A stretch of 64,000 bases of DNA from Candidatus Colwellia aromaticivorans (GCF_003333305.1 NZ_QOLD01000070.1:62001-126000), one strand, 5' to 3'; shown: positions 1 through 10,729, counted from the first letter of the stretch. The notes: generated by a model from the sequence alone, not told the origin. Made by a program: numbers and translations.

Positions 1-109
1 TTCATTGTAGCGTCAAAGAAATAGGGAATGACCATGATTTAATTGACGCGCCTCAAACTAGATTTGCTCAAGCACTCTGAATCGAGCATTTTGAATGATT
101 ACGGGTATA
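1..109. repeat. Right-hand end of a TATACCC terminal-inverted-repeat element, cut by the window edge
   Basis: The segment ends with TTGAATGATTACGGGTATA, the right terminus shared by the elements at 257-521, 9365-9629 and 44489-44774. Its last 70 bases resemble the stretch at about 44707-44774 (shared ACTCTGAATCGAGCATTTTG). It therefore belongs to the same non-coding element family; the left end lies outside the window. Confidence 0.7.
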
Positions 110-256
110 TATGTGATAATTCGAGCCTTGATCCTTGCATTGGTTTCCTGCTTTAAAGATAATGCTTTACCATAAAACTTGGTTATTTTTAGTGACGTTA
201 CTTATCTGGCAAAACTTGCCTAGCACCTAGCGGCCAAAACGACTGAATGATGCAAC

Positions 257-521
257 TATACCCGTTACCATTCAAAATGCAGGTTTCAGAGTGCTTGAGC
301 GATTTCAATTCAAGGCGCTGTGATGTAATAATGGTTACTCCCTTATAAATCACAGCAACGATGAAGTGATATTGCTCAAGCCCTTCTTCGATGGGTTTAA
401 AAGTAATTTATGCTGCGTTATTAAATTAAAGAATGGAACAACCATTCTATAAATTTAATGCCTTGCTTAAATGGCTTTTAATTCCCACTGAAATCACGCA
501 CTTTGAATGATTACGGGTATA
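257..521. repeat. 265-bp MITE-like element, copy 1
   Basis: It starts TATACCCGTTACCATTCAA and ends TTGAATGATTACGGGTATA, which are imperfect inverted repeats of each other. The same 265-bp sequence recurs at 9365-9629 with about four substitutions by eye. No open reading frame of note lies inside, so it looks like a non-autonomous element mobilised in trans or a structured intergenic repeat. Between it and the next gene (522-695) I see only AT-rich leader sequence. Confidence 0.85.
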
Positions 522-695
522 AATACATTTTAAATCGCGCGATAGTTCCCTTTAATATCATGCGTAAATAGCGAAAGCAGGCATAAAATTATTAGTGTAA
601 AAATCAAATGATACATTAGCTTTTATTTGATTCGCGTTTTATACATTTTCTAATTTAACTTTATTTAAGAAATATTTAACCAATACGAATTATTT

Positions 696-2990
696 ATGAA
701 TAAAAAACTAAAAACATCTTCATTTTTCATGGTTTGTGCCTTATTTATCTCACAGCAAATACTTGCCGGAGAACTAGTTAACGAAACCAACGTTCAAGTA
801 AATGAACAACTTTCCATAGAACGTATATTTAGCTCACCTTCACTCAATGGCCAGACACCAAAATCATTAAAACTTTCTCCTGATGGATCTCGTGTTACTT
901 ATTTACAAGGAAAAAGTGACGACTTAAATCAATATGATTTATGGGAATACAATCTAAAGAGTAATGAAAATAAATTACTCGTTGGCTCACAAGTGCTTTT
1001 TAGTGGCATGGAAGTGCTTTCTAATGAAGAAAAAGCGCGTCGAGAGCGTCAACGCATGTATGGCTTTGGCATTATGGAATATAAATTCTCTAAAGACGGC
1101 AGTGCTTTATTATTTCCACTTAATGGGAATATTTATTATTACCATTTAGAATCTAAAAAAGCCAAACGCTTAACCGAAACAAGCGCCTTTGAAACCGATG
1201 TTAGATTTTCACCAAAAGGCAATTATGTTTCTTTTATTCGTGGCGAAAATATTTTCGTATTGAATATTGAAAACGGTAAAGAGATAAAGCTGACTAAAGA
1301 CGGTGGTAGCAACAACATTAAAAATGGCATGAGTGAATTTGTTGCCCAAGAAGAAATGGATAGAATGACCGGTTATTGGTGGTCACCTGATGAAAAGCAC
1401 ATTGCCTTTTTACGTGTTGATGAATCACCGGTAAAAGTAGTTATTCGTAATGAAATTTATGCCGAAAAAATAGAATTAATTGAACAGCGTTATCCTGCTA
1501 CGGGCACAAACAATGTCAATATTCAGTTAGCAGTCACTGATATTAAAGGTAAAAAAACGCGTTTTATTGCCCTTGATGAAGCTCAAGGTGTTACGTCAAA
1601 AAATAATAAAAATGATTTTTACATCCCAAGAGTAAAGTGGCTACCCGATAGTAAAGAAGTATCTTATCAATGGCAAAGCCGTGATCAAAAAACGTTAACG
1701 TTAAAAACCTATAATCTTAAAAAACGAAAACAAAAAACCTTGCTAACTGAGCAATCAGATCATTGGTTAAATTTACATCACGACTTAGTTTTCTTAAGTG
1801 ATAATAAATCGTTTATTTGGGCTTCAGAACGCGATGGTTATAAACATTTATACCATTTTACCAATAATGGCAGGTTGATAAATCAGTTAACTAAAGGAAA
1901 CTGGGTTGTTGATTCAATCAAACATGTCGATGAAAAAAATGGCTTAATCTATTTTACTGGTCGCGCTGACACGCCACTGGAACGTCATTTGTATCGAGTA
2001 CCGCTCAATGGTAAATCACCTGAACATGTCGATAGAATTAGCAAACGTAACGGTTTTCATAGCATAATTTTTAGTAAAGATAGTAAAAGCTATATTGATA
2101 GCTTCTCTAATATTTCAACGCCAAAACAAGTTAGCTTACACCAAGCTAATGGCGAGCATGTAACTTGGCTAGAAGAAAATAAAGTAACCAAAGATCATCC
2201 AATTTCGCCTTATTATAATAATTTAATACAACCAAAATTTGGCGCACTATCCGCAAGTGATGGTGAAACAAGTCTTTATTACAAACTATACAAACCTGAA
2301 AATATGGCGCCGGGTAAAAAATATCCCGTTATTGTTCGCGTATATGGCGGCCCACACGCTCAGCTAGTGAAAAACAGTTGGCAAGGTGCAGATGTCACTC
2401 AGTACATGGTGAAGCAGGGTTATATTGTATTTCAACTGGACAACCGTGGTTCAAATTATCGTGGCACCGCATTTGAATTTCCCATACATGAAAAATTAGG
2501 AGAAGTGGAAGTTGCCGATCAAATTAAGGGCGTTGAATACCTACGTTCATTAGAGTTTGTTGATAAAGATCGTATCGGTGTTTTTGGTCATTCTTATGGT
2601 GGTTATATGGCGTTAATGACCATGTTCAAAGCAGGTAATTACTTCAAAGCCGGTGTTAGTGGTGCGCCAGTAACTGACTGGTTACTTTACGATACGCATT
2701 ACACAGAACGTTATTTAAATCATCCTGAGGTTAATGCTGACGGTTATAAAAAATCTAGCGTGCTTCCTTATGTTGCAGGTTTAGAAGGTCCATTGATGAT
2801 TTATCATGGAATGGCTGACGATAATGTACTGTTTAGCAACACCACCAAACTCATTAAAACACTGCAAGATGAAGGGAAAATATTTGAGTTAATGACTTAT
2901 CCCGGCAGCAAGCACAGCATGCGCGGAAAAAAAGTAAAAGTGCATTTGAATAAAACTATTATGAATTTTTTTGATAGGCACTTTAAGTAA
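696..2990 (+). CDS. Secreted S9-family prolyl peptidase (dipeptidyl peptidase IV type)
   Basis: A 764-residue exported serine peptidase of the S9B/DPP-IV type, expected to remove X-Pro dipeptides from peptides in the periplasm or outside the cell. Residues 1-25 form a signal peptide (basic start, hydrophobic core, cleavage near LAG). The middle (about 40-500) is the repetitive beta-propeller. The C-terminal alpha/beta hydrolase domain carries the nucleophile motif GHSYGGY (Ser633), a likely acid at Asp708 in HGMADDNV, and His740 in PGSKHSM. Length and triad order match intact family members. It stands alone between repeat-filled spacers. Exact substrate preference cannot be read from the sequence. 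Confidence 0.93.
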   Translation: MNKKLKTSSFFMVCALFISQQILAGELVNETNVQVNEQLSIERIFSSPSLNGQTPKSLKLSPDGSRVTYLQGKSDDLNQYDLWEYNLKSNENKLLVGSQVLFSGMEVLSNEEKARRERQRMYGFGIMEYKFSKDGSALLFPLNGNIYYYHLESKKAKRLTETSAFETDVRFSPKGNYVSFIRGENIFVLNIENGKEIKLTKDGGSNNIKNGMSEFVAQEEMDRMTGYWWSPDEKHIAFLRVDESPVKVVIRNEIYAEKIELIEQRYPATGTNNVNIQLAVTDIKGKKTRFIALDEAQGVTSKNNKNDFYIPRVKWLPDSKEVSYQWQSRDQKTLTLKTYNLKKRKQKTLLTEQSDHWLNLHHDLVFLSDNKSFIWASERDGYKHLYHFTNNGRLINQLTKGNWVVDSIKHVDEKNGLIYFTGRADTPLERHLYRVPLNGKSPEHVDRISKRNGFHSIIFSKDSKSYIDSFSNISTPKQVSLHQANGEHVTWLEENKVTKDHPISPYYNNLIQPKFGALSASDGETSLYYKLYKPENMAPGKKYPVIVRVYGGPHAQLVKNSWQGADVTQYMVKQGYIVFQLDNRGSNYRGTAFEFPIHEKLGEVEVADQIKGVEYLRSLEFVDKDRIGVFGHSYGGYMALMTMFKAGNYFKAGVSGAPVTDWLLYDTHYTERYLNHPEVNADGYKKSSVLPYVAGLEGPLMIYHGMADDNVLFSNTTKLIKTLQDEGKIFELMTYPGSKHSMRGKKVKVHLNKTIMNFFDRHFK

Positions 2991-2993
2991 TCT

Positions 2994-3425
2994 ATTAGCA
3001 AAACAGCGGCTACGCCCCAACCATCTACTAGTAACATTGCTATAAGCATACACCAAAAATTTACGTCGTCATCCTCGTGGTGTTTTTGCCTACAGGACGT
3101 AGGTACTTAGCTTTGGTCTGGAACCACAAAGCTGAATCGAGGATCCAGTTTTTAAACACTATGGATTTCCGATAAGATACTTCGGAAATGAAGGTGTTCC
3201 AGTTTTATGTTTACTTAAAAATAAACCTCTTAACTTTATGTTACTTAGAAGCACCTCAACGGCTGCGCCTTAATCATCTACGAGTAACATTTTACCACCG
3301 AGACGCTGCGCTGCACAGAGGGCACTTCGAGCCTGCACAGAGTTTTTGCTTTTCTCAGTGTAGTGCGTAGCACCTCGGTGTCCTCTGTGGTTACCTAATT
3401 TATCAATTACTTAATTCATGTTACT
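2994..3425. repeat. Composite of dispersed intergenic repeats, partly inverted relative to 44160-44340
   Basis: The gene-free stretch 2991-3740 is mostly repeat. Bases 2994-3037 and about 3283-3425 are the reverse complement of 44160-44338 (shared stretches include GCGGCTACGCCCCAACCATC and ACCACCGAGACGCTGCGCTG). The part in between (about 3058-3150) is the reverse complement of the repeat around 44590-44712 (GGATCC, AAAGCTGAAT and CCAGACCAAAGC stretches). One repeat thus appears to be inserted in another. The short reading frame here is a repeat artefact. Confidence 0.75.
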
Positions 3426-3504
3426 TAGAAGCTTATAACTTTCTATTTAAAATTAAAAAATGAGTTAGCGTTAACTACTAGGCATTAGTCATCAATAACA
3501 ATAC

Positions 3505-3538
3505 AAACGGCAAGTAACTAAGTTACTTGCCGTTTTTT
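3505..3538 (+). terminator. Rho-independent terminator-like hairpin
   Basis: A perfect 15-bp inverted repeat (AAACGGCAAGTAACT and its complement) separated by one base is followed by a run of T. It lies 500 bp after the S9 peptidase gene and 200 bp before hpf. It could serve either strand because the stem begins with AAA. Confidence 0.75.
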
Positions 3539-3740
3539 CTTTTGTCGCTTTTGGTCTGATCAGTTGTAGCCTTATTTCTTTACTCATTAGTTTTTTATTA
3601 GCATTTTTCATGCCCAAAATAGGCCAAAGATTTGGTTACATTTAATTGCATTTATCTACCATTTTTTTATTGCATTTTTATGACTGATGGAGGATTATGA
3701 AATTGAAGATAAAGTCAAAGATAACAAAAGAGGTAAGACT

Positions 3741-4076
3741 ATGAAGATTAAAATTTCTGGACACCACGTTGAAATAACTGAGGGTATCAAGCAGTCAATC
3801 GAGAATAAGTTTGCGAAAATCTCTAAACATTATCCGTCAATTATGACGCTAGAATCAACTATCACCGTTGAACCGCATCTACAAAAACTTGAAGTAACCA
3901 CACTGTATGAAGGTGAACAAGTAACCGTAAATGCTTCTGACAAACAACTTTATGTTGCCATTGCAAAAGTAGCAAAAAAACTACAATCAGCACTAGCACA
4001 TCGTAAAGGAGTATTATCAGCCAAATTAAATAATAAGTTTGAAGTACCACAAACAGACTTATATCAATCCGCATAA
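3741..4076 (+). CDS. hpf: Ribosome hibernation promoting factor (HPF/YfiA family)
   Basis: A 111-residue short-form HPF. The family binds the decoding region of the 30S subunit in stationary phase or cold and promotes inactive 70S or 100S ribosomes. The N-terminal pattern MKIKISGHHVEITEGIK and the middle stretch with YVAIAKVAKKLQSAL match the conserved beta-alpha-beta core; the C-terminal dimerisation domain of long-form HPF is absent. I chose the ATG at 3741 because AGAGG lies just upstream and the protein then starts exactly where family members do; an upstream in-frame ATG at 3687 would add 18 unsupported residues. It is monocistronic. Confidence 0.9.
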   Translation: MKIKISGHHVEITEGIKQSIENKFAKISKHYPSIMTLESTITVEPHLQKLEVTTLYEGEQVTVNASDKQLYVAIAKVAKKLQSALAHRKGVLSAKLNNKFEVPQTDLYQSA

Positions 4077-4078
4077 CT

Positions 4079-4243
4079 TATACCAGTTTCATTAATTAAG
4101 TGATCTATTTTATACGTAGGAAAAACGGTCAAATACAAGGCACTTTTTTCAATAACTAGTTGTTCTAGCTATTAAATAAATAACGAAGTAGTAGGTCGTT
4201 TTAACAAGTAGAAATGATCACATAGTTAGTGATATTGGTATTA
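4079..4243. repeat. 165-bp terminal-inverted-repeat element of a second family
   Basis: The left end TATACCAGTTTCATTAATTA...GTGATC and the right end (reverse complement TAATACCAATATCACTAACT...GTGATC) are imperfect inverted repeats of about 26 bases. The element follows the hpf stop codon directly. The inside is AT-rich and non-coding. It differs in ends and interior from the TATACCCGT family. Confidence 0.7.
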
Positions 4244-4304
4244 TACCAAGACTAGTGAAATGCTTGTAATAGCGTAAAGCGTTACAAGCAAAACACCTCA
4301 ATAA

Positions 4305-4338
4305 AAAAGGCTGTACTATTTAAATGGTACAGCCTTTT
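4305..4338. terminator. Bidirectional terminator between hpf and metH
   Basis: The hairpin has arms AAAAGGCTGTACTATTT and AAATGGTACAGCCTTTT, flanked by A-rich and T-rich tracts on the two sides. It can end the metH transcript (minus strand) and transcripts from hpf. A second, smaller hairpin (GCTTGTAA/TTACAAGC) sits at 4262-4289. Confidence 0.8.
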
Positions 4339-4386
4339 ACTTATCTGACTTATTCAGCTCTCAGGTTCATATTACTCTAGTTCATA

Positions 4387-7300
4387 TTACTCTGGCTCAT
4401 AGTCCAAGTTTGCTGATAACCAACGTTCAGCCTGTTCTATAGTCATGCCCTTACGCGCAGCGTAATCAAGCACCTGATCTTTTGCCAACTTTGCTACAGC
4501 AAAGTACTTTGATTCAGGGTGAGAGAAGTACCAACCACTTACTGCAGCACCTGGCCACATGGCATAACTTGAGGTGAGGTCCATATCAATGTTTTCTTTA
4601 ACATTAAGCAGCTCCCACAATAAACCTTTTTCAGTATGTTCAGGACACGCAGGATAACCTGGCGCAGGACGAATACCTTGGTAACTTTCGCGGATTAACG
4701 CGTCATTGTTCAAGTCTTCGTCTGGTGCAAAACCCCAATATTCTTTACGGATTTTTTCATGTAAATATTCAGCGCTCGCTTCGGCTAGTCTGTCAGCCAC
4801 CGCTTTAAGTAGTATGGAGTTATAAGCATCATGATCCGCATCAAAAACTTTAACCAACTCTTCAACACCAAAACCTGCTGATACCGCAAAGGCACCAATA
4901 TAGTCTTCAATACCTGAATCAACGGGAGCAACATAATCAGCTAAACAGCGGTTAAACTGCCCTGCTGGTTTTTTACTTTGTTGACGTAATTGATGAAGCC
5001 TCATTAATTTCTCACTGCGACTTTCATCGGTGTACAGCTGAATATCATCTTGATTACTGTTGGCAGGAAATAAACCCAAAACCGCCCTAGCAGAAATCTT
5101 TTTATTATTGATAACATCATCAAGCATGGCATTAGCATCATTAAATAAGTTCGTTGCTTCAACGCCAATCACTTCATGTTTTAAAATAAGAGGAAACTTG
5201 CCTGACATCTGCCATGTCATGAAAAATGGCGTCCAATCGATATATTTTCTCACTTCGTTCAAGTCGATATTATCAAGTACCGTCACACCCAATTTGTTAG
5301 GTTTTTTCGGCGTATAACCTTCAAAATTAATTTTAGTCGCATTAGCACGTGCCGCTTCAAGACTAATTAAACTTGAACGTGGGCCTTTTTTATAGTGACG
5401 AACTCGTACACGTTCATACTCTTCTTTGGTGCTCATAAAAAAACCGGCTTTATGTTCACTTGATAATAAATTACTCACCACAGATACTGCGCGTGAAGCA
5501 TTTGATACATAAACCACTGGTTCATCATATTGCGGCTCAATTTTAACAGCAGTATGTGCTTTTGACGTTGTCGCTCCACCAATTAATAACGGCAATTTCA
5601 AACCTGTTCGTTTCATTTCTTTGGCTACATATACCATTTCATCAAGGGATGGAGTGATCAAGCCTGATAAACCAATAATATCAACATTCTCTTCTTTAGC
5701 TACGCGTAAAATATCATCACAAGAAACCATCACGCCAAGGTCAATAATTTCATAGTTATTACATTGCAGCACAACGCCAACAATGTTTTTACCTATATCG
5801 TGTACATCGCCTTTTACGGTTGCGAGTAACACTTTACCATTGGTGCTTATTTCAGTTTTTCCTTCCTCAATGAAAGGATTTAAATAGGCTACGGCTTGTT
5901 TCATTACTCTTGCTGATTTTACTACTTGCGGTAAGAACATTTCACCCGCGCCGAATAAATCACCAACAGTATTCATGCCATCCATCAATGGCCCTTCAAT
6001 AACATTTAAAGGACGGTCTGCCGCTAAACGTGCTTCTTCAGTATCTTCGATGATAAATTCATTAATGCCTTTAACGAGCGCATGAGATAAGCGAGCATTG
6101 ATAGGTAATTCACGCCAAGTTAAATCCGCTTTTGAAGCCTGCCCGCCTGCTTTACCATGGAATTCTTGGGCAATATCAAGTAAACGCTCAGTCGCGTCAT
6201 CATCACTATTGTTAATAACGTCTTCTACCGCTTGCTTTAAGTTTTTAGGCAAGTCTGAGTAAATAGCTAGCTGACCCGCATTAACAATGCCCATGTCCAT
6301 ACCATTTTTAATGGCATAGTATAAAAATACTGCGTGAATCGCTTCACGTACTGGGTTGTTGCCCCTGAATGAGAAAGAGACATTGGATACACCACCAGAG
6401 ATCATCGCATGTGGTAGGTTTTTCTTAATATCATCAACCGCTTCGATAAAATCGACCGCGTAGTTATTGTGTTCTTCGATACCGGTGGCAACAGCAAAAA
6501 TATTAGGATCAAAAATAATATCTTCCGCTGGGTAGCCAATTTCATCAACCAGCATATGATACGCACGGTGACAAATTTCATATTTACGTTTACGCGTATC
6601 GGCTTGTCCTTCTTCATCAAACGCCATCACGATAACAGCGGCGCCATAACGTCGTAATAACTCAGCTTGTTTACGGAAGTTTTCTTCGCCTTCTTTTAGG
6701 CTGATAGAATTAACAATGCCTTTACCTTGAATACATTTAAGACCCGCTTCAATGATGTCCCATTTAGAGGAGTCAATCATGATTGGCACTTTCGCAATAT
6801 CGGGCTCACCAGCAATAAGGTTCAAAAAGCGCACCATGGCGGTTTTTGAGTCCAACATACCTTCGTCCATGTTGATGTCGATAATCTGCGCGCCATTTTC
6901 TACTTGCTGTAATGCGACAGAGATAGCTTTATCGTAATCTTCTTCAACAATTAAGCGTTTAAACATAGCCGAACCCGTTACGTTAGTACGCTCACCAACG
7001 TTAACAAATAAGCTATCTTTGTTAATGGTTAATGCTTCTAAACCCGATAAGCGACAGGCAATTTCACGTTTTTCAATTTTACGCGGCTTTATTCCTTGTG
7101 CATGAAGAGAAGCAACCGTGTCAGCCATGCCTCTAATGTGCTCAGGCGTAGTACCACAACAACCACCAATAATATTTAAAAAGCCTGAGCTCGCCCACTC
7201 TTCTACATGGGTATTCATGTCTTCCACGGTAAAATCATACTCACCGAAGGCATTTGGTAAACCGGCATTAGGGTGAGCAGAAACAGCGGTATCACAAATA

Positions 7301-8094
7301 CGACTTAATTCTTGTACATATTGACGTAACTCAACTGGGCCTAATGCACAGTTAAGACCAAAGGAAACTGGCTTTGCATGACGTAATGAATTGTAAAAAG
7401 CTTCGGTAGTTTGCCCTGATAATGTACGCCCTGAAGCATCAGTAATAGTACCTGAAATCATTACAGGTAAACGTTCACCTAACTGGTCAAATACAGTTTC
7501 TACCGCAAATACTGCCGCCTTAGCATTCAAGGTATCAAAGATTGTTTCGATTAGAATAATATCGCTACCCCCTTCAATTAGGGCTAGAGTAGATTCAATA
7601 TAAGCATCTTTCAGCTCATCAAAGGTAACGTTACGATAGGCAGGATCATTAACGTCAGGTGAAATTGAACAAGTTCGGTTTGTTGGTCCTAAAACACCGG
7701 CAACAAAACGTGGGCGGTCAGGATTTTTTTTAGTGTATTCATCCGCAGCTTCTCGCGCTATTTGCGCGGCAACACGGTTAATTTCAGCGCTATACTCTTC
7801 CATGTCATAATCAGCCATGGCAATAGTAGTGGCGTTAAACGTATTGGTTTCAAGAATATCAGCGCCAGCTTCAAGATACTCAAGATGAATCGCTTTAATT
7901 ATTTCAGGCTGAGTAAGCACTAACATATCGTTATTGCCTTTAACATCCGTATGCCAATCAGCAAAGCGTTCTGCTCTGAAATCTTGCTCTTCAAATTTAT
8001 ATGCTTGGATCATGGTGCCCATAGCACCATCAAGAATTAAAATATTTTTAGCTAATTGTTGCTCAAATAAAGCAAATGATGATGATTTTTTCAT
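4387..8094 (-). CDS. metH: Cobalamin-dependent methionine synthase
   Basis: A 1235-residue enzyme transferring a methyl group from 5-methyltetrahydrofolate to homocysteine through methylcobalamin in the cytoplasm. The four modules occur in order: homocysteine-binding (about 1-340, zinc Cys in GLNCALG and [11 protein letters not shown]), pterin-binding (about 355-620, [10 protein letters not shown]), cobalamin-binding (about 650-900, the His ligand motif KGDVHDIG) and the C-terminal S-adenosylmethionine reactivation domain (about 930-1235, with [12 protein letters not shown]). The length is as in E. coli (1227). metA lies 96 bp upstream on the same strand, so methionine synthesis genes are clustered. 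No cobalamin riboswitch is visible. Confidence 0.97.
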   Translation of the reverse strand: MKKSSSFALFEQQLAKNILILDGAMGTMIQAYKFEEQDFRAERFADWHTDVKGNNDMLVLTQPEIIKAIHLEYLEAGADILETNTFNATTIAMADYDMEEYSAEINRVAAQIAREAADEYTKKNPDRPRFVAGVLGPTNRTCSISPDVNDPAYRNVTFDELKDAYIESTLALIEGGSDIILIETIFDTLNAKAAVFAVETVFDQLGERLPVMISGTITDASGRTLSGQTTEAFYNSLRHAKPVSFGLNCALGPVELRQYVQELSRICDTAVSAHPNAGLPNAFGEYDFTVEDMNTHVEEWASSGFLNIIGGCCGTTPEHIRGMADTVASLHAQGIKPRKIEKREIACRLSGLEALTINKDSLFVNVGERTNVTGSAMFKRLIVEEDYDKAISVALQQVENGAQIIDINMDEGMLDSKTAMVRFLNLIAGEPDIAKVPIMIDSSKWDIIEAGLKCIQGKGIVNSISLKEGEENFRKQAELLRRYGAAVIVMAFDEEGQADTRKRKYEICHRAYHMLVDEIGYPAEDIIFDPNIFAVATGIEEHNNYAVDFIEAVDDIKKNLPHAMISGGVSNVSFSFRGNNPVREAIHAVFLYYAIKNGMDMGIVNAGQLAIYSDLPKNLKQAVEDVINNSDDDATERLLDIAQEFHGKAGGQASKADLTWRELPINARLSHALVKGINEFIIEDTEEARLAADRPLNVIEGPLMDGMNTVGDLFGAGEMFLPQVVKSARVMKQAVAYLNPFIEEGKTEISTNGKVLLATVKGDVHDIGKNIVGVVLQCNNYEIIDLGVMVSCDDILRVAKEENVDIIGLSGLITPSLDEMVYVAKEMKRTGLKLPLLIGGATTSKAHTAVKIEPQYDEPVVYVSNASRAVSVVSNLLSSEHKAGFFMSTKEEYERVRVRHYKKGPRSSLISLEAARANATKINFEGYTPKKPNKLGVTVLDNIDLNEVRKYIDWTPFFMTWQMSGKFPLILKHEVIGVEATNLFNDANAMLDDVINNKKISARAVLGLFPANSNQDDIQLYTDESRSEKLMRLHQLRQQSKKPAGQFNRCLADYVAPVDSGIEDYIGAFAVSAGFGVEELVKVFDADHDAYNSILLKAVADRLAEASAEYLHEKIRKEYWGFAPDEDLNNDALIRESYQGIRPAPGYPACPEHTEKGLLWELLNVKENIDMDLTSSYAMWPGAAVSGWYFSHPESKYFAVAKLAKDQVLDYAARKGMTIEQAERWLSANLDYEPE

Positions 8095-8190
8095 GTTCTT
8101 TTTTCCGCAATTTTGAATGGTATTAAATTACTGGCTAGGATAAATAATAGTGACTAGCTAAATAATCTTAGCTGATATTTCAGTAAATAA

Positions 8191-9138
8191 TCAAATAACA
8201 GTATCTGGATGGATAGCTCTCATATTTGAAGCATCTAATTGGTATGGTGTCATTTGATAAACATAGTAGTTTAGCCAATTAGTATAAAGCAAACTGCCAT
8301 GACTGCGCCATGAGCCAACTGGTGACTTGCTAGCATCATCATCTTGATAATAATTTTTTGGTAAAGCTGTGTTCGAATTTTTACTACTATCTCGTAAATA
8401 CTCTTCATGCAGCGTACTTGTGTCGTATTCAGGGTGCCCTGTTAAATACACTTGCTGTTTGTTTTTACTTGCAGCCAAATATACACCTGCATCCGCAGAT
8501 TCAGCTAATATTTGTATTTCCGAAATACTTTCATAATCTGATTTATCAATGTAACCATAACGAGAATGTGGCACATTAAAGTTTTCATCAAAGCCTCTAG
8601 TTAGCGGCTCTTTATCATCAAGTGGCTTATGTTTAAACACACCTGAAAGTTTTTCTTTGCGCAAATGACGATTGAGACCATAATGGTGATATAAAGCGGC
8701 ATGTGCAGCCCAACAAGAAAACATAGTTGAAGTGACATTTTTTTCAGCCCAATCGAATACTTCACATATTTTATCCCAAAATTTCACTTGCGAATAATCA
8801 AGCAAGGCTAATGGAGCACCGGTTATAATTAAGCCATCATATTGTTTGTGCTTTATATCATCAAACAAATGGTAAAAATTCTGTAAATGCTCTTCTGGCG
8901 TATTTTTAGACACGTTTTTATGTATACGAATAAATTCAATATTTATCTGTAACGGTGTATTAGACAACATCCGCAATATTTGCACTTCAGTTTCAATTTT
9001 ATTCGGCATTAAGTTGAGAATAGCAACTTGCATTGGTCTAATTTCTTGAGATGCTGCTCTGTTCTCAGACATAACAAAAATATTTTCATTATCTAAAATT
9101 GATAACGCTGGTAATTGGTCGGGGATTTTAATGGGCAT
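8191..9138 (-). CDS. metA: Homoserine O-succinyltransferase
   Basis: A 315-residue MetA-family enzyme that acylates L-homoserine, the first committed step of methionine synthesis. The nucleophile Cys142 is in MFSCWAAHAALYHHYG, at the same number as in E. coli, and LTGHPEYD carries the catalytic His and Glu region. I start it at the ATG at 9138 (protein MPIKIPDQLPA), preceded by AATAGGTG; an in-frame codon at 9177 would add a non-homologous hydrophobic stretch. Succinyl versus acetyl donor cannot be decided by eye. A MetJ-type operator array lies upstream. Confidence 0.95.
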   Translation of the reverse strand: MPIKIPDQLPALSILDNENIFVMSENRAASQEIRPMQVAILNLMPNKIETEVQILRMLSNTPLQINIEFIRIHKNVSKNTPEEHLQNFYHLFDDIKHKQYDGLIITGAPLALLDYSQVKFWDKICEVFDWAEKNVTSTMFSCWAAHAALYHHYGLNRHLRKEKLSGVFKHKPLDDKEPLTRGFDENFNVPHSRYGYIDKSDYESISEIQILAESADAGVYLAASKNKQQVYLTGHPEYDTSTLHEEYLRDSSKNSNTALPKNYYQDDDASKSPVGSWRSHGSLLYTNWLNYYVYQMTPYQLDASNMRAIHPDTVI

Positions 9139-9193
9139 AAGACACCTATTACGAAAAAATAATATACAAAATAGCAATAAGCCAATCTTACTT

Positions 9194-9233
9194 AGATTGC
9201 TAGATATGTCAACTTCTAAACGTATAGATGGCT
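9194..9233 (-). promoter_or_regulatory. Five tandem met boxes (MetJ operator) over the metA promoter
   Basis: Read on the minus strand, five adjacent 8-mers run without gaps: AGCCATCT, ATACGTTT, AGAAGTTG, ACATATCT, AGCAATCT. Each matches the met-box consensus AGACGTCT at 5 or 6 of 8 positions. The TTGACA at 9212-9207, a plausible -35 element, lies inside the array, so MetJ with S-adenosylmethionine would block RNA polymerase. The array begins 56 bp upstream of the metA start codon. Confidence 0.75.
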
Positions 9234-9364
9234 AAATGGTTTATTATAAAAATATGCATTATTAAATTTACGCGTTTGACAAAGTATACATAACCCCATG
9301 GTTAATAAATAATTTAAACTCGGATTTATTCAGCAGTTTGCGTGCCCTGTTACAAGCAAAAAGG

Positions 9365-9629
9365 TATACCCGTTACCATTCAATATGCAGGTTTCAGAGT
9401 GCTTGAGCGATTTCAATTCAAGGCGCTGTGATGTAATAATGGTTACTTCCTTATAAATCACAGCAACGATGAAGTGATATTGCTCAAGCCCTTCTTCGAT
9501 GGGTTTAAAAGTAATTTATGCAGCGTTATTAAATTAAAGAATGGAACAACCATTCTATAAATTTAATGCCTTACTTAAATGGCTTTTAATTCCCACTGAA
9601 ATCACGCACTTTGAATGATTACGGGTATA
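9365..9629. repeat. 265-bp MITE-like element, copy 2
   Basis: Same ends and same 265-bp length as 257-521, with about four base differences. It fills most of the metA-recA spacer and ends next to the recA terminator. The remaining spacer (9234-9364) holds nothing else that I recognise. Confidence 0.88.
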
Positions 9630-9633
9630 GCTA

Positions 9634-9669
9634 ATAATAAAATAGCCTTTATGTAAAAATAAAGGCTAT
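9634..9669 (-). terminator. recA terminator
   Basis: On the minus strand the stem ATAGCCTTTAT / ATAAAGGCTAT (loop TTTTAC) is followed by TTTTATTATT. It lies 32 bp past the recA stop codon. Confidence 0.8.
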
Positions 9670-9700
9670 CAAGTGATTAAGAGTTTCCTAGCAATTGAAA

Positions 9701-10729
9701 TTACTCAACAACTTCAACCGCTTCTTTCTTAACTGTATCTGGTTTACTTAAAAACAGATCACGTAATTTAGCATCAACATCTTTTGCCATATCCGGATGC
9801 TCTGCTAAATATTTAGCCGCATTTGCCTTGCCTTGGCCAATACGTTCACCATTACAGCTATACCATGCACCTGCTTTTTCTACAAACTCATGCTTTACGC
9901 CTAAATCAATTAACTCACCTAAGTTGTTAATACCTTGGCCATAAAGAATTTGAAATTCAGCTTGTTTAAATGGTGGTGCAATTTTGTTTTTAACTACTTT
10001 AACGCGAGTTTCATTACCAACAATTTCATCACCATTTTTTACTGCGCCAATACGGCGAATATCTAAACGAACTGATGCGTAGAATTTAAGCGCATTACCA
10101 CCGGTAGTTGTTTCAGGGCTGCCAAACATAACACCGATTTTCATACGTATTTGGTTGATAAAAATAAGCATGGTATTTGATTTTTTCAAGTTACCCGTTA
10201 ATTTACGCATAGCTTGAGAAAGCATACGCGCTTGAAGCCCCATGTGTGAATCACCCATATCGCCTTCAATTTCAGCTTTTGGTGTCAGTGCAGCAACCGA
10301 GTCAACCACAATAACATCGATAGCCCCAGAGCGAGTTAACATGTCAACAATTTCGAGTGCTTGTTCACCGGTATCTGGTTGCGAAATTAATAACTCGTTA
10401 ATGTTAACACCTAGCTTTTCAGCGTAAACTGGGTCAAGCGCATGTTCAGCATCAATAAAAGCACAAACTTTATTATTACGTTGTGCTTCAGCAATTACTT
10501 CTAAGGTAAGTGTTGTTTTACCACTTGATTCAGGACCATAAATTTCTACAACTCTGCCCATAGGTAAACCACCAGCACCTAAGGCGATATCTAATCCCAA
10601 TGAACCGGTAGAAATAGTTTCTACATCCATTGTATTATTATCACCTAACTTCATGATTGAACCTTTACCAAATTGACGTTCAATCTGACTTAATGCTGCA
10701 GATAGTGCTTTTTCTTTATCGTCTTTCAT
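9701..10729 (-). CDS. recA: Recombinase RecA
   Basis: A 342-residue RecA: ATP-dependent strand exchange, LexA cleavage co-protease and SOS inducer. Walker A is [10 protein letters not shown], Walker B is [10 protein letters not shown], and the L2 loop region [17 protein letters not shown] is intact. I use the ATG at 10729, which has GGAG six bases upstream, over the in-frame GTG at 10741. A LexA box lies 50 bp upstream. No recX or alaS follows; downstream is a terminator, a MITE-like element and metA. Confidence 0.98.
   Translation of the reverse strand: MKDDKEKALSAALSQIERQFGKGSIMKLGDNNTMDVETISTGSLGLDIALGAGGLPMGRVVEIYGPESSGKTTLTLEVIAEAQRNNKVCAFIDAEHALDPVYAEKLGVNINELLISQPDTGEQALEIVDMLTRSGAIDVIVVDSVAALTPKAEIEGDMGDSHMGLQARMLSQAMRKLTGNLKKSNTMLIFINQIRMKIGVMFGSPETTTGGNALKFYASVRLDIRRIGAVKNGDEIVGNETRVKVVKNKIAPPFKQAEFQILYGQGINNLGELIDLGVKHEFVEKAGAWYSCNGERIGQGKANAAKYLAEHPDMAKDVDAKLRDLFLSKPDTVKKEAVEVVE

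Noticed and set aside
3188-3370. 60-residue reading frame in the repeat block after the S9 peptidase
   Set aside because: It lies fully in dispersed repeats that are also found in inverse orientation elsewhere, and the product has no protein-like features.
4387-8094. Several 60-90 residue frames inside metH on both strands
   Set aside because: They are shadows of a well-conserved long gene with no start signals of their own.
8095-8190. SAM or cobalamin riboswitch before metH
   Set aside because: The 96-bp gap to metA is too short, and no conserved riboswitch core is present.
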